Origin: Ruminococcus flavefaciens AE3010
GTDB taxonomy: Bacteria > Bacillota > Clostridia > Oscillospirales > Ruminococcaceae
Reading direction: 5' to 3'
DNA: 64,000 nt
NCBI RefSeq assembly: GCF_000526795.1
Contig: NZ_JAGT01000001.1
Coordinates: forward strand, 3,082,501 to 3,146,500
This document shows positions 33,366 through 40,954 of the stretch, one piece after another (within the stretch, counting starts at the first letter, position 1; each line of letters begins with the position of its first letter). A program made the translations under genes and the position numbers. The notes below the pieces were generated by a model. The model made no database searches, had not been told where the DNA came from, and worked only from the letters and a program-made list of their open reading frames with translations.

Positions 33366-34106
33366 TCAGCCGTTATAGTCGTAAAAGAGCTCGTCCATGA
33401 GCTTGTCGTAGTCGGTGCGGTCGCCGAGAGCAGCCTTTATCATAGCGCCTGCGTTTTTGAATATGAGCTTGAAATACAGCCAGTCTCCCATATCGTCGTA
33501 TTTCCGCGTGGAGTTGATAAGATAGTTCCTGCGGAGACAGCCGTATTGCTTGCCATGCTTTTTGCCGTAGGCACGCATATTCTTAGCAGTTGCTATGTCT
33601 TCGCCTGCCTTTTTGTCGGCAAAGCCGCCTATAGCGTCGAATGTGGACTTCTCAGCCCAGAATATACCGCAGTACAGCCCTGTGAGCTTAAAGCCTGCCC
33701 TGCACATCATATCGTTGAGCCATAAGGGGAAGGAGCAGCGCTCAAAGCGCAGGGGAGCTCCGCCGCCGATATATTCTCCGCTGTTCAGCATGCCCAGCAC
33801 CTCGCGGATAGTACCCTCAGTCATGCGGTTGTCGCAGTCAATAGTCATTATGACCTTGCCGCGGGCAGCTTTTATGCCTGCGTTGCGGACTTTAGCGATA
33901 CAACGGCTCTCGTCGGTGACTACGCGAGCCCCGTGAGCTTCTGCAAGCTCTGCAGTGCGGTCGGTGCATCTGTTGCAGACTATGATAACCTCAACGCCGC
34001 ATCTCACACGGGCAGCTGCCGCCTTTACGGAGTCAATGCAGCGGACAACGTACTTTTCCTCGTTATGGGCGGGGACTATTACCGAGACCTTGATATCATG
34101 GGACAT
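33366..34106 (-). CDS. Family 2 glycosyltransferase
   Basis: About 246 residues from ATG 34106 (AAAGGAG upstream; the longer frame to 34166 runs over the promoter). GT-A fold: VSVIVPAHNEEKYVVRCIDS at the start, DESRCIAKVRNAGIKAARGKVIMTIDCDNRM with the DxD metal/nucleotide-sugar site (DCD), and a later acceptor-side GEDIATAKNM. It lacks obvious TM helices. The sugar and acceptor are unknown. It converges with the OppA-type gene, 8 nt apart. Confidence 0.9.
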   Translation of the reverse strand: MSHDIKVSVIVPAHNEEKYVVRCIDSVKAAAARVRCGVEVIIVCNRCTDRTAELAEAHGARVVTDESRCIAKVRNAGIKAARGKVIMTIDCDNRMTEGTIREVLGMLNSGEYIGGGAPLRFERCSFPLWLNDMMCRAGFKLTGLYCGIFWAEKSTFDAIGGFADKKAGEDIATAKNMRAYGKKHGKQYGCLRRNYLINSTRKYDDMGDWLYFKLIFKNAGAMIKAALGDRTDYDKLMDELFYDYNG

Positions 34107-34137
34107 ACTATCAGCTCCTTTGGCTATTGTTATATAT

Positions 34138-34166
34138 ATTATAATATGTAGGGCGGGGAATGTCAA
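34138..34166 (-). promoter_or_regulatory. Sigma-A promoter of the GT2 gene
   Basis: Minus-strand TTGACA (34161-34166), 17-bp spacer, TATAAT (34138-34143). The predicted leader is about 25 nt. Confidence 0.75.
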
Positions 34167-34175
34167 CAGCGCGGA

Positions 34176-34452
34176 TTTAATTCATAATTCATAATGCATA
34201 ATTCATAATTGTAGGGGCGGCGTTCCGCCGCCCCTACACAGGAGACATTTGATTTTTAACGGGATACACGGGCGCACAATGTGCGCCCCTACAATACGTT
34301 CATGTTCATTTCATTGTAAGGCGCGGGACGTCGAGGACTTCCAACAGAAGCCGCGACACTCTGTCCTTCGGACATCTCCCTACACTGTAGGGAGTAACCG
34401 TCCCCTACAAGCTAATGGATAACAGCAGGGGCGGATAATATCCGCCCCTGCT
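34176..34452. repeat. Repeat block between GT2 and the rpmG operon
   Basis: 34180-34212: tandem AATTCATAATTCATAATGCAT units. 34211-34241: hairpin GTAGGGGCGGCG/CGCCGCCCCTAC. 34268-34294: GGGCGCACAATGTGCGCCC hairpin. 34315-34452: inverted near-identical copy of 9226-9367, ending in GGGGCGGATAATATCCGCCCC. No coding signal. Confidence 0.8.
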
Positions 34453-34471
34453 AAAAACTTCAAAAAAAGGC

Positions 34472-34500
34472 TTGACATTCCCATTTATATGTGTTATAAT
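34472..34500 (+). promoter_or_regulatory. Consensus sigma-A promoter of rpmG-secE-nusG-rplK-rplA
   Basis: Perfect TTGACA (34472-34477), 17-bp spacer, perfect TATAAT (34495-34500), the strongest match in the window. Confidence 0.88.
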
Positions 34501-34507
34501 ATTAGTA

Positions 34508-34575
34508 CCTCGTTGGGGGTTTATTTTTTTGTCCCCGTGCGAGGGAGGCAAACAACCTACCTTTGGTAACAAAGG
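34508..34575 (+). promoter_or_regulatory. Two-hairpin leader of rpmG
   Basis: Hairpin CCTCG/CGAGG (34508-34512, 34540-34544) with inner GGGG/CCCC and a T-rich loop; then CCTTTG/CAAAGG with GTAA loop (34560-34575). AGGAGG follows before the ATG. Possible autoregulatory leader; no known class was matched. Confidence 0.4.
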
Positions 34576-34600
34576 AAGTACTAATTCAGGAGGTGCCGAT

Positions 34601-34750
34601 ATGAGAGTAAAGGTTACTTTAGCTTGTACAGAGTGCAAGCAGCGCAACTATGTTTCCAAGAAAAACAAGAAGAATGACCCGGACAGAATTGAAATGATGA
34701 AGCATTGTAAATTCTGCAGAAAGCATACTCTTCACAAGGAAACAAAGTAA
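34601..34750 (+). CDS. rpmG: 50S ribosomal protein L33 (zinc form)
   Basis: 49 residues ([17 protein letters not shown]...). Four cysteines in two CxxC pairs (9, 12, 36, 39) mark the zinc-binding form, as opposed to the cysteine-free form used under zinc limitation. AGGAGG lies upstream of the ATG. It is first of the rpmG-secE-nusG-rplK-rplA order common in Firmicutes. Confidence 0.97.
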   Translation: MRVKVTLACTECKQRNYVSKKNKKNDPDRIEMMKHCKFCRKHTLHKETK

Positions 34751-34767
34751 TCGGAAGGAGTATTTTT

Positions 34768-35001
34768 ATGGCTAAGAATACAACTTCGGAAAAGAAGTCC
34801 GAGAAAAAAGAAGGCGGAAAGATCCGCAAGTGGTTCAAGGACCTCAAAGTAGAATTCAAAAAAGTGGTTTGGCCAACCAAAAAGACAGTTATCAACAATA
34901 CATCAGTCGTTCTCGGCGTTATCGTCGGCTCAGCTATCCTTGTTGGACTGATCGATCAGGGATTTCTCGGTTTACTGCGTCTCATCTATAACGCAGGTTA
35001 A
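34768..35001 (+). CDS. secE: Preprotein translocase subunit SecE
   Basis: 77 residues. SecE clamps SecY in the Sec channel. A Lys-rich amphipathic N-terminus (KIRKWFKDLKVEFKKVVWPTKKTV, with the family hallmark VVWP) is followed by a single TM helix (about 48-70). Normal length for Firmicutes. GGAAGGAG upstream of the ATG; 17 nt after rpmG and 20 nt before nusG. Confidence 0.96.
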   Translation: MAKNTTSEKKSEKKEGGKIRKWFKDLKVEFKKVVWPTKKTVINNTSVVLGVIVGSAILVGLIDQGFLGLLRLIYNAG

Positions 35002-35021
35002 TTCTTATTAGGAGGAATATT

Positions 35022-35549
35022 ATGTCAGAAGCAGCTAAGTGGTACGTTATACACACATATTCGGGCTATGAGAATAAGGTAGCTCAGAATATTGAAAAGG
35101 TCGTAGAAAACCGCAAGCTTCATGAACTTATCCAAGAGGTAAGAGTTCCTACCGAAAAGGCTACTGAGATCACAGACGGCAAAACCAAAGAAGTAGAGCG
35201 TAAGACCTATCCAGGCTACGTTCTCGTCAAGATGATCATGAACGACGATTCATGGTACGTCGTTAGAAATACCAGAGGCTGTACAGGCTTCGTAGGTCCT
35301 GCTTCAGAGCCTACTCCGCTTTCGGAAGAGGAAGTCCAGAAGCTCTTCGGTCTCGAAGTCGCAACCGTTACCGTCAACTTCAAAGTCGGCGACAGCGTGC
35401 GCATCTCGGGTACTGCTATGGACGGATTTATCGGCGTTGTTCAGAACATCAATATCGACGACCGCACCGTAGACCTTCTTGTCTCAATGTTCGGTCGTGA
35501 AACCCCCACAACTCTGCCTATCAATCAGGTAGTTAAGGTGGAGGACTAA
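35022..35549 (+). CDS. nusG: Transcription termination/antitermination factor NusG
   Basis: 175 residues. NusG binds RNA polymerase and modulates pausing and coupling to ribosomes. N-terminal NGN domain (WYVIHTYSGYENKVAQNI to FVGPASEPTPLSEEE) and a C-terminal KOW domain (FKVGDSVRISGTAMDGFIGVVQNI). TAGGAGG precedes the ATG. The order secE-nusG-rplK-rplA is standard. Confidence 0.97.
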   Translation: MSEAAKWYVIHTYSGYENKVAQNIEKVVENRKLHELIQEVRVPTEKATEITDGKTKEVERKTYPGYVLVKMIMNDDSWYVVRNTRGCTGFVGPASEPTPLSEEEVQKLFGLEVATVTVNFKVGDSVRISGTAMDGFIGVVQNINIDDRTVDLLVSMFGRETPTTLPINQVVKVED

Positions 35550-35564
35550 TTCAGGTCAAAAAGA

Positions 35565-35622
35565 ATCCGCAGTATGGATTCAGTGGGAGAGGTAAAATAA
35601 TTCTTGCCTCGCCATTTACCAC
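35565..35622 (+). promoter_or_regulatory. Structured nusG-rplK spacer
   Basis: Hairpin GAATCC/GGATTC (35572-35590 region), then GTGGGAG (35583-35589) with GAGG/CCTC inside and TTACCAC (35616-35622) closing. The same GTGGGAG...TTACCAC frame recurs before rplA. The two 5' stems overlap, so they may be alternatives. Confidence 0.45.
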
Positions 35623-35643
35623 ATTTATGGAGGTGCGAATTAC

Positions 35644-36069
35644 ATGGCACAGAAAGTAGTTGGCTACATTAAGCTTCAGATCGCAGCAGGAAAGGCTACT
35701 CCTGCACCACCTGTTGGTCCGGCACTCGGTCAGCACGGTGTTAATATCATGGCATTCACAAAGGAATTCAACGAGAGAACAAAGAACGACATCGGTATGA
35801 TCATCCCTGTTGTTATTACTGTTTACGCAGACCGTTCATTCTCGTTCATCACAAAGACTCCACCCGCAGCAGTTCTTATCAAGAAGGCTTGTAACATCAA
35901 CAGCGGTTCGGGAGTCCCCAATAAGACAAAGGTCGCAAACATCACTAAGGAGCAGGTCAAGAAGATAGCTGAGACTAAGATGCAGGATCTCAATGCAGGT
36001 TCTATCGAGGCAGCTATGAGCATGATCGCTGGTACAGCTCGTTCAATGGGCGTTGTAGTTGTTGACTAA
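35644..36069 (+). CDS. rplK: 50S ribosomal protein L11
   Basis: 141 residues, normal length. L11 binds 23S rRNA at the GTPase-associated centre. Typical start [35 protein letters not shown] and C-terminal rRNA-binding half ([42 protein letters not shown]). TGGAGGTG precedes the ATG. Strong GCT/GGT/AAG codon preference fits high expression. Confidence 0.98.
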   Translation: MAQKVVGYIKLQIAAGKATPAPPVGPALGQHGVNIMAFTKEFNERTKNDIGMIIPVVITVYADRSFSFITKTPPAAVLIKKACNINSGSGVPNKTKVANITKEQVKKIAETKMQDLNAGSIEAAMSMIAGTARSMGVVVVD

Positions 36070-36091
36070 TCAATTTAATGAATGATGAAGT

Positions 36092-36173
36092 GGGGATATC
36101 CCCGTTCAGAGTTCTATTGGTGGGAGGAAGATTCCGCTAATCGGGTAAGCTATAAGCTTCTCGGTATTACCAC
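36092..36173 (+). promoter_or_regulatory. Structured rplK-rplA spacer (possible L1 site)
   Basis: Palindrome GGGGATATCCCC (36092-36103), then GTGGGAG (36120-36126) and TTACCAC (36167-36173) enclosing AAGC/GCTT and TAAT/ATTA stems. L1 represses its own mRNA in several bacteria; this is a candidate target, not a match to a known consensus. Confidence 0.45.
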
Positions 36174-36192
36174 TTAAATAGGAGGAAATATA

Positions 36193-36888
36193 ATGAAACA
36201 CGGCAAAAAATATGTTGACAGCGCAAAGGCTGTTGATTATGCTAAGCAGTATGATTCCACAGAGGCTCTTGACCTCGTTTGCAAGAACGCAAAGGCTAAG
36301 TTTGATGAGACAATAGAGGCTCACATCCGTCTCGGCGTTGACTCAAGACACGCTGACCAGCAGGTTAGAGGTGCAGTTGTACTTCCTAACGGTACAGGTA
36401 AGACTGTAAGAGTATGCGTATTCTGTAAGGAAGACAAGTACGAGGCTGCTCAGGGCGCTGGCGCAGAGTTCGTTGGCGGTCAGGATCTCGTTGACAAGAT
36501 CATGAAGGAAAACTGGATGGACTTCGACGTAGTTATCGCTTCACCTGATATGATGGGTCTCGTTGGTCGTCTCGGTAAGGTCCTCGGACCTCGTGGTCTT
36601 ATGCCAAACCCCAAGGCCGGTACAGTAACACCCGATGTTGCAAAGGCTGTTACAGAGGCTAAGGCTGGTAAGATCGAGTATCGTCTCGACAAGACAAATA
36701 TCATTCACTGTCCTATCGGAAAGGCTTCTTTCGGCGCTGCAAAGCTTGAAGAGAACTTCAACACACTTATGGAAGCTGTTGTTAAGGCAAAGCCTGCTGC
36801 TGCTAAGGGTACTTACCTCAAGAGCTGCACAGTTACTTCAACAATGGGCCCTGGTGTTCCCGTTGCTACAGCTAAGTACGGTGTCTGA
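36193..36888 (+). CDS. rplA: 50S ribosomal protein L1
   Basis: 231 residues, normal length. L1 forms the mobile stalk beside the E site and binds its own mRNA in many bacteria. The signature is clear: [44 protein letters not shown], and the C-terminal [21 protein letters not shown] precedes the ATG. It is the last gene before a strong terminator; rplJ-rplL are not adjacent here. Confidence 0.98.
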   Translation: MKHGKKYVDSAKAVDYAKQYDSTEALDLVCKNAKAKFDETIEAHIRLGVDSRHADQQVRGAVVLPNGTGKTVRVCVFCKEDKYEAAQGAGAEFVGGQDLVDKIMKENWMDFDVVIASPDMMGLVGRLGKVLGPRGLMPNPKAGTVTPDVAKAVTEAKAGKIEYRLDKTNIIHCPIGKASFGAAKLEENFNTLMEAVVKAKPAAAKGTYLKSCTVTSTMGPGVPVATAKYGV

Positions 36889-36905
36889 TCAATAAGACAA
36901 ATATC

Positions 36906-36941
36906 AAAGGCTTCACATCATTATATGTGAAGCCTTTTCTT
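36906..36941 (+). terminator. Terminator of the rpmG-rplA operon
   Basis: Stem AAAGGCTTCACAT/ATGTGAAGCCTTT followed by TCTTGTT. Confidence 0.9.
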
Positions 36942-36959
36942 GTTATTTATGATAAAGAA

Positions 36960-37183
36960 TATTGTAGGGACGCGTATTGCGCGTCCGCCAATTGAGAATG
37001 GAGAATTGAGAATGTAGGGGCGCCCTTTGGGCGTCCGCAGTTTTCTATGAAATAAAGACGGGCTGCCAAAGGCAGCCCCTACACATTGTCATTTATAATT
37101 TGTCCGCGCAAGCGGACACAATAATTATGAATTATGCATTATAAATTATGAATTGAGCGGACGACCAATGGTCGTCCCTACAG
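36960..37183. repeat. Repeat block between rplA and the 308-residue gene
   Basis: GC hairpins: GGACGCGTATTGCGCGTCC (36967-36986), GGGCGCCCTTTGGGCGTCC (37017-37037), GGCTGCCAAAGGCAGCCCC (37062-37080), GACGACCAATGGTCGTCCC (37161-37180). Tandem ATTGAGAATGGAGA units (36990-37013) and ATTATGAATTATGCATT units (37120-37155), and a GTCCGC/GCGGAC hairpin (37095-37112). Confidence 0.75.
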
Positions 37184-38110
37184 TTATTCTTCACTGGACA
37201 ATGCCTTTACTACACGGTCAAATGTGGGGAAGTCCTTATCGTAGGTCTCCTGCATTTTCTCCTTGCTGTCGTTGAGAACGTCCTTGGGCTTGCGCAGTGC
37301 AAAGAACATATCCTCGGTTATTGAGTCGGGAGTTACGCCGATATGCTCGGCAAACTTCGTATCCTTGATGTAGTAGAAGTAACCGTCCACATGTGGATCG
37401 TCGGGATAGATGCTGCTCAGGTCAACGAAGCTCTCCTCGGCAGGGAGCAGATCGTCCACAGTCTTCTTGTTTCCGATGACCATTACGCCGTCAGCATTGT
37501 TCAGGAATGTGGTTATCTTGGTCTGTACGCCGTTTACGTAGTTCTGGTAATCGTCGTCGCCGTAGGGGATATAGTACACATTCACAAGCACCTTGCCGTT
37601 GCCGTTGGAGTCCTCGGCGTACTCCTCGAAGTACTCCTCAAGGAATGTGGAAGTACCCACGGGATTGTTATCGCAGATCATGAGTATGACCATATCGGGA
37701 TTGGGCTTTGACAGCAGATCGTACACAAGGTATCCGCCCAGAGCAATGAAGAACACGCCCAGACCTACCCACCACTTGTTGTGATAGAAGAAGTTGGCTA
37801 TCTTTTTGCCGAAGCTCAGCTGTACTTCCTCTTCCTTTTCCTCGTGGATAGTGGCTTCCGATTCATCGAGTACGCCCTGCTTTAGGCGCATGAGCTCTAT
37901 TCTTTCGTCGTGGAGCTTCTTCTCATAGGCTTCTTTCTTCTCTTTTTCGCGCTGTGCGTACTTCTCGGCGATCTCCTGCTCTTTTTTAGCCTGCTCTTCC
38001 TCGCGCTGCTTGCGGAGCTCCTTGTTTACCTTGAACACGCTTTTATTGATCTCGATCTTTTCGTCTTTTTCGGGAGCAGTATTTTCATTGCTATTATCTT
38101 TTTCTTTCAT
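37184..38110 (-). CDS. Unknown membrane-anchored protein with charged coiled coil
   Basis: 308 residues; no family recognised. Residues 1-95 are highly charged (Lys/Glu) and likely coiled coil; one TM helix lies at about 105-128 (NKWWVGLGVFFIALGGYLVYDLL); residues 130-308 are outside and acidic. The outer part begins MVILMICDNNPVG and resembles a small alpha/beta domain. AAGGAAC precedes the ATG. It is last in the run greA-lysS-zinc-ribbon protein-this gene, on the minus strand, which suggests cotranscription but not a function. Confidence 0.8.
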   Translation of the reverse strand: MKEKDNSNENTAPEKDEKIEINKSVFKVNKELRKQREEEQAKKEQEIAEKYAQREKEKKEAYEKKLHDERIELMRLKQGVLDESEATIHEEKEEEVQLSFGKKIANFFYHNKWWVGLGVFFIALGGYLVYDLLSKPNPDMVILMICDNNPVGTSTFLEEYFEEYAEDSNGNGKVLVNVYYIPYGDDDYQNYVNGVQTKITTFLNNADGVMVIGNKKTVDDLLPAEESFVDLSSIYPDDPHVDGYFYYIKDTKFAEHIGVTPDSITEDMFFALRKPKDVLNDSKEKMQETYDKDFPTFDRVVKALSSEE

Positions 38111-38158
38111 AGTATGTTCCTTACGATAACGGGCGGCATGAGCCGCCCGAATGTGTTT

Positions 38159-38416
38159 TTACTTGTTCAGATCATTTCCGCAGAAAGGGCATTTGGGACC
38201 TGATGTCCTGCCAAGGTAAGTATCGCAGTGAGGACAGCGCACCTTTATGAGGTTGAAAACAACACCTGCTATAAAGACGGCAATGCCCAGAATAGCAGCC
38301 AGAACACTCAGCACCTTATGGTTTAATAGTGCCATTCCGAGCATTCCGATGCCAACTCCGATCATCATTATCAAAACAGAGAGCCATGCTGCGGCAACAG
38401 GGTGTAATTTTTTCAT
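38159..38416 (-). CDS. Small membrane protein with zinc ribbon
   Basis: 85 residues: two TM helices (about 8-32 and 36-58) followed by a C-terminal zinc ribbon with CPHC and CPFC pairs (CPHCDTYLGRTSGPKCPFCGNDL). The role is unknown; such proteins may be small membrane zinc-binding or assembly factors. AAAGGAG precedes the ATG. It sits between lysS (30 nt upstream) and the 308-residue protein gene. Confidence 0.85.
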   Translation of the reverse strand: MKKLHPVAAAWLSVLIMMIGVGIGMLGMALLNHKVLSVLAAILGIAVFIAGVVFNLIKVRCPHCDTYLGRTSGPKCPFCGNDLNK

Positions 38417-38445
38417 ATCATTGCTCCTTTGCGGAATGAAAGGGA

Positions 38446-40029
38446 TTACTTGTCAAGACTTTTAAGTGTGGGGAAGAGAAGTACATCTCTGATAGACGGG
38501 CTGTTTGTGAGCAGCATTACCAGACGGTCAATGCCGTAGCCGATACCGCCCGTAGGAGGCATACCAATTTCAAGTGCATTGAGGAAGTCCTCATCTGTGC
38601 GGTTTGCTTCCTCGTCGCCCTGACTGAGAGCCTCTTCCTGAGCCTTGAAGCGCTCACGCTGGTCGATAGGATCGTTCAGCTCGGAGTAAGCGTTGCACAT
38701 CTCACGACCTGTGATGAACAGCTCGAAACGCTCAACATACTCGGGAGCATCGGGCTTTTTCTTTGTGAGAGGTGATATCTCAATGGGGTGATCCATGATG
38801 AATGTAGGCTGAATGAGGTGCTCCTCAACATAAGCCTCAAAGAAGAGGTTGAGGATATCGCCGCGCTTGTGGCGGTCTTCGTACTCTACGCCCTTTTCGT
38901 CAGCTATCTTGCGTGCTTCTTCAAGAGTCTTTATCTCGTTGAAGTCAACGCCTGAGTACTTCTTTACAGCGTTTATCATTGTAAGGCGCTCGAAAGGCTT
39001 GCCAAGGTCGATCATGTGCTCGCCGTAGGGAACGCAGGTTGTACCGCAAACCTCCTGAGCAACGTGACGGAACATATTCTCGGTAAGGTCCATCATGCCA
39101 TAGTAGTCTGTATATGCCTGATAGAGCTCCATAAGTGTGAACTCGGGGTTGTGACGGGTGTCAACGCCCTCGTTTCTGAAAACTCTGCCTATTTCGTAAA
39201 CTCTCTCAAGACCGCCTACGATAAGTCTCTTTAAGTAGAGCTCAAGGCTGATACGGAGCTTAACATCTTCATCGAGAGCATTGTAGTGTGTCTCGAATGG
39301 TCTTGCAGCTGCGCCGCCTGCGTTGGAGACAAGCATAGGTGTCTCAACTTCCATGAAGCCCTGATTATCAAGGTAGCGTCTGATAGATGAGATTATCATT
39401 GAGCGCTTGATGAATGTGTCTTTTACCTCGGGATTGATAACCAGGTCGAGATAGCGCTGACGGTATCTTGTATCTGTGTCCTTCAGTCCGTGCCACTTCT
39501 CGGGGAGAGGGAGCAGAGACTTTGTAAGAAGGGTGATATTCTTTGCGTGGATAGATATCTCGCCCTTGCGTGTTCTGAACACATAGCCCTCAACGCCGAT
39601 GATATCGCCGATATCCCATTTCTTCTTGAATTCCTTGAACAGGTCTGCGCCAACGTCGTTTGAACGAACGTATACCTGTATACGGTCGGTCTTGTCGCGG
39701 ACATCGATGAAGTTAGCCTTACCCATATCTCTCCAGCTCATGATACGGCCTGCGATACGGATAATATTCTCATTGAGCTTTTCAAGCTCGGCATTCTTCT
39801 TCTCCTCGTCATCGCCGACAGCAGCAAGTATCTCGGCTTCCTTAGCCTCATACTCCTTCTTGTAGTCGGCAGCGTGACCTGTTACATCGAACTTGGTGAT
39901 AACAAAGGGGTCGTGACCCAGCTCGCGGAGGTCAGCCAGCTTGTCGAGTCTGTCCTTCTTTAATACATTTATATCCTGAGCAGGCTCTTCCTCGGCCTGA
40001 ACAGGTGAATTTACCTGATTTTCGCTCAT
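38446..40029 (-). CDS. lysS: Lysyl-tRNA synthetase (class II)
   Basis: 527 residues. LysS charges tRNA-Lys. N-terminal OB-fold anticodon-binding domain (about 70-180, IAGRIMSWRDMGKANFIDVRD) and a class II catalytic core: motif 2 FRNEGVDTRHNPEFTLMELY and motif 3 GIGYGIDRLVMLLT. AAAGGAC lies before the ATG. It follows greA by 19 nt, the usual greA-lysS pair, and is probably read from the greA promoter. Confidence 0.97.
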   Translation of the reverse strand: MSENQVNSPVQAEEEPAQDINVLKKDRLDKLADLRELGHDPFVITKFDVTGHAADYKKEYEAKEAEILAAVGDDEEKKNAELEKLNENIIRIAGRIMSWRDMGKANFIDVRDKTDRIQVYVRSNDVGADLFKEFKKKWDIGDIIGVEGYVFRTRKGEISIHAKNITLLTKSLLPLPEKWHGLKDTDTRYRQRYLDLVINPEVKDTFIKRSMIISSIRRYLDNQGFMEVETPMLVSNAGGAAARPFETHYNALDEDVKLRISLELYLKRLIVGGLERVYEIGRVFRNEGVDTRHNPEFTLMELYQAYTDYYGMMDLTENMFRHVAQEVCGTTCVPYGEHMIDLGKPFERLTMINAVKKYSGVDFNEIKTLEEARKIADEKGVEYEDRHKRGDILNLFFEAYVEEHLIQPTFIMDHPIEISPLTKKKPDAPEYVERFELFITGREMCNAYSELNDPIDQRERFKAQEEALSQGDEEANRTDEDFLNALEIGMPPTGGIGYGIDRLVMLLTNSPSIRDVLLFPTLKSLDK

Positions 40030-40048
40030 TTTATGCGTCCTTTCGCTG

Positions 40049-40519
40049 TTACTTTGAGATCTCTACGACCTCGAACTTGAGCTCGCCTGCGGGAGCTTCA
40101 ACGATGAAGATATCGCCCACTCTCTTTTTCATAGCAGCCTTGCCGATAGGTGATTCGTCAGAGATAAGACCCTCGCGGACATTAGCGTGGTTTGTACCAA
40201 CGATAGTGAAGGTCTCGATCTTGCCTGTGTCAACGCGCTTGATGGTTATCTTGGAGCTCATACCGATCTCGTCAACGGAAATGCTCTCGTCGTCAACGAT
40301 CTCAGCGTTGTCGATAGTATACTGGAGTTCCTGAATGTGAGCTTCGAGGATAGCCTGTTCGTTTTTAGCCTCATCGTACTCGGCGTTCTCGGAGAGGTCT
40401 CCGTAGGAACGGGCAACTTTAAGTCTTTCAGCGACTTCCTTACGTTTATTGATCTTGAGGTCATCGAGCTCAGCGACGAGCTTTTCGTAGCTTTCTCTGG
40501 ACATCTTCTTTGTAGCCAT
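40049..40519 (-). CDS. greA: Transcription elongation factor GreA
   Basis: 156 residues. GreA enters the RNA polymerase secondary channel and stimulates cleavage of backtracked RNA. The N-terminal coiled coil carries the acidic tip region ARSYGDLSENAEYDEAK; the C-terminal FKBP-like domain includes VGTNHANVREGLISDESPIGKAAM. AAAGGAG upstream of the ATG; promoter at 40565-40593. Confidence 0.97.
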   Translation of the reverse strand: MATKKMSRESYEKLVAELDDLKINKRKEVAERLKVARSYGDLSENAEYDEAKNEQAILEAHIQELQYTIDNAEIVDDESISVDEIGMSSKITIKRVDTGKIETFTIVGTNHANVREGLISDESPIGKAAMKKRVGDIFIVEAPAGELKFEVVEISK

Positions 40520-40564
40520 ATCAATGCACTCCTTTATATTTGATAATAAATAGCATTACATAAT

Positions 40565-40593
40565 ATTATACTATATTACGCCGAAAAAGTCAA
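40565..40593 (-). promoter_or_regulatory. Sigma-A promoter of greA-lysS
   Basis: Minus-strand TTGACT (40588-40593), 17-bp spacer, TATAAT (40565-40570), about 45 nt upstream of greA. Confidence 0.8.
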
Positions 40594-40595
40594 GC

Positions 40596-40950
40596 CCCGC
40601 GGAACGCCAAGGGCGTTCCGCCAGTGAGTAGAATGTAGTGAGTAGAGAGTAGAAAGTAGTAGGGGCGCACAGTGTACGCCCGTGTGACACGTTAAAAATC
40701 AAATGACCATCTGTAGGGGCTGATGCCTAACAGGCACCCGTACCCTCTGTCCTTCGGACATCTCCCTGTACTACAGGGAGTCACCCACATCAGCCCGACA
40801 AATTTAACGGAAACACACGGGGCGATGTAGGCATCGTCCTCTACAGTGTAGAATTTATGGTTTTACGTTTATTGGCGTGCGGATAATATCCGCACCTACA
40901 TTCTCAACTCTCAACTGAAAAGGACGCCCCGAAGGACGCCCCTGCAATTA
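40596..40950. repeat. Repeat block between greA and ctpA
   Basis: No gene in this 355-nt gap. GCGGAACGCC/GGCGTTCCGC hairpin (40599-40621), tandem GTAGTGAGTAGAGAGTAGAAAGTAG (40624-40660), GGGCGCACAGTGTACGCCC (40662-40682), a composite-core variant CTCTGTCCTTCGGACATCTCCC (40744-40765), GTGCGGATAATATCCGCAC (40875-40895) and GGACGCCCCGAAGGACGCCCC (40920-40942). 40665-40715 is inverted relative to 34243-34295. Confidence 0.78.
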
Positions 40951-40954
40951 TGCA

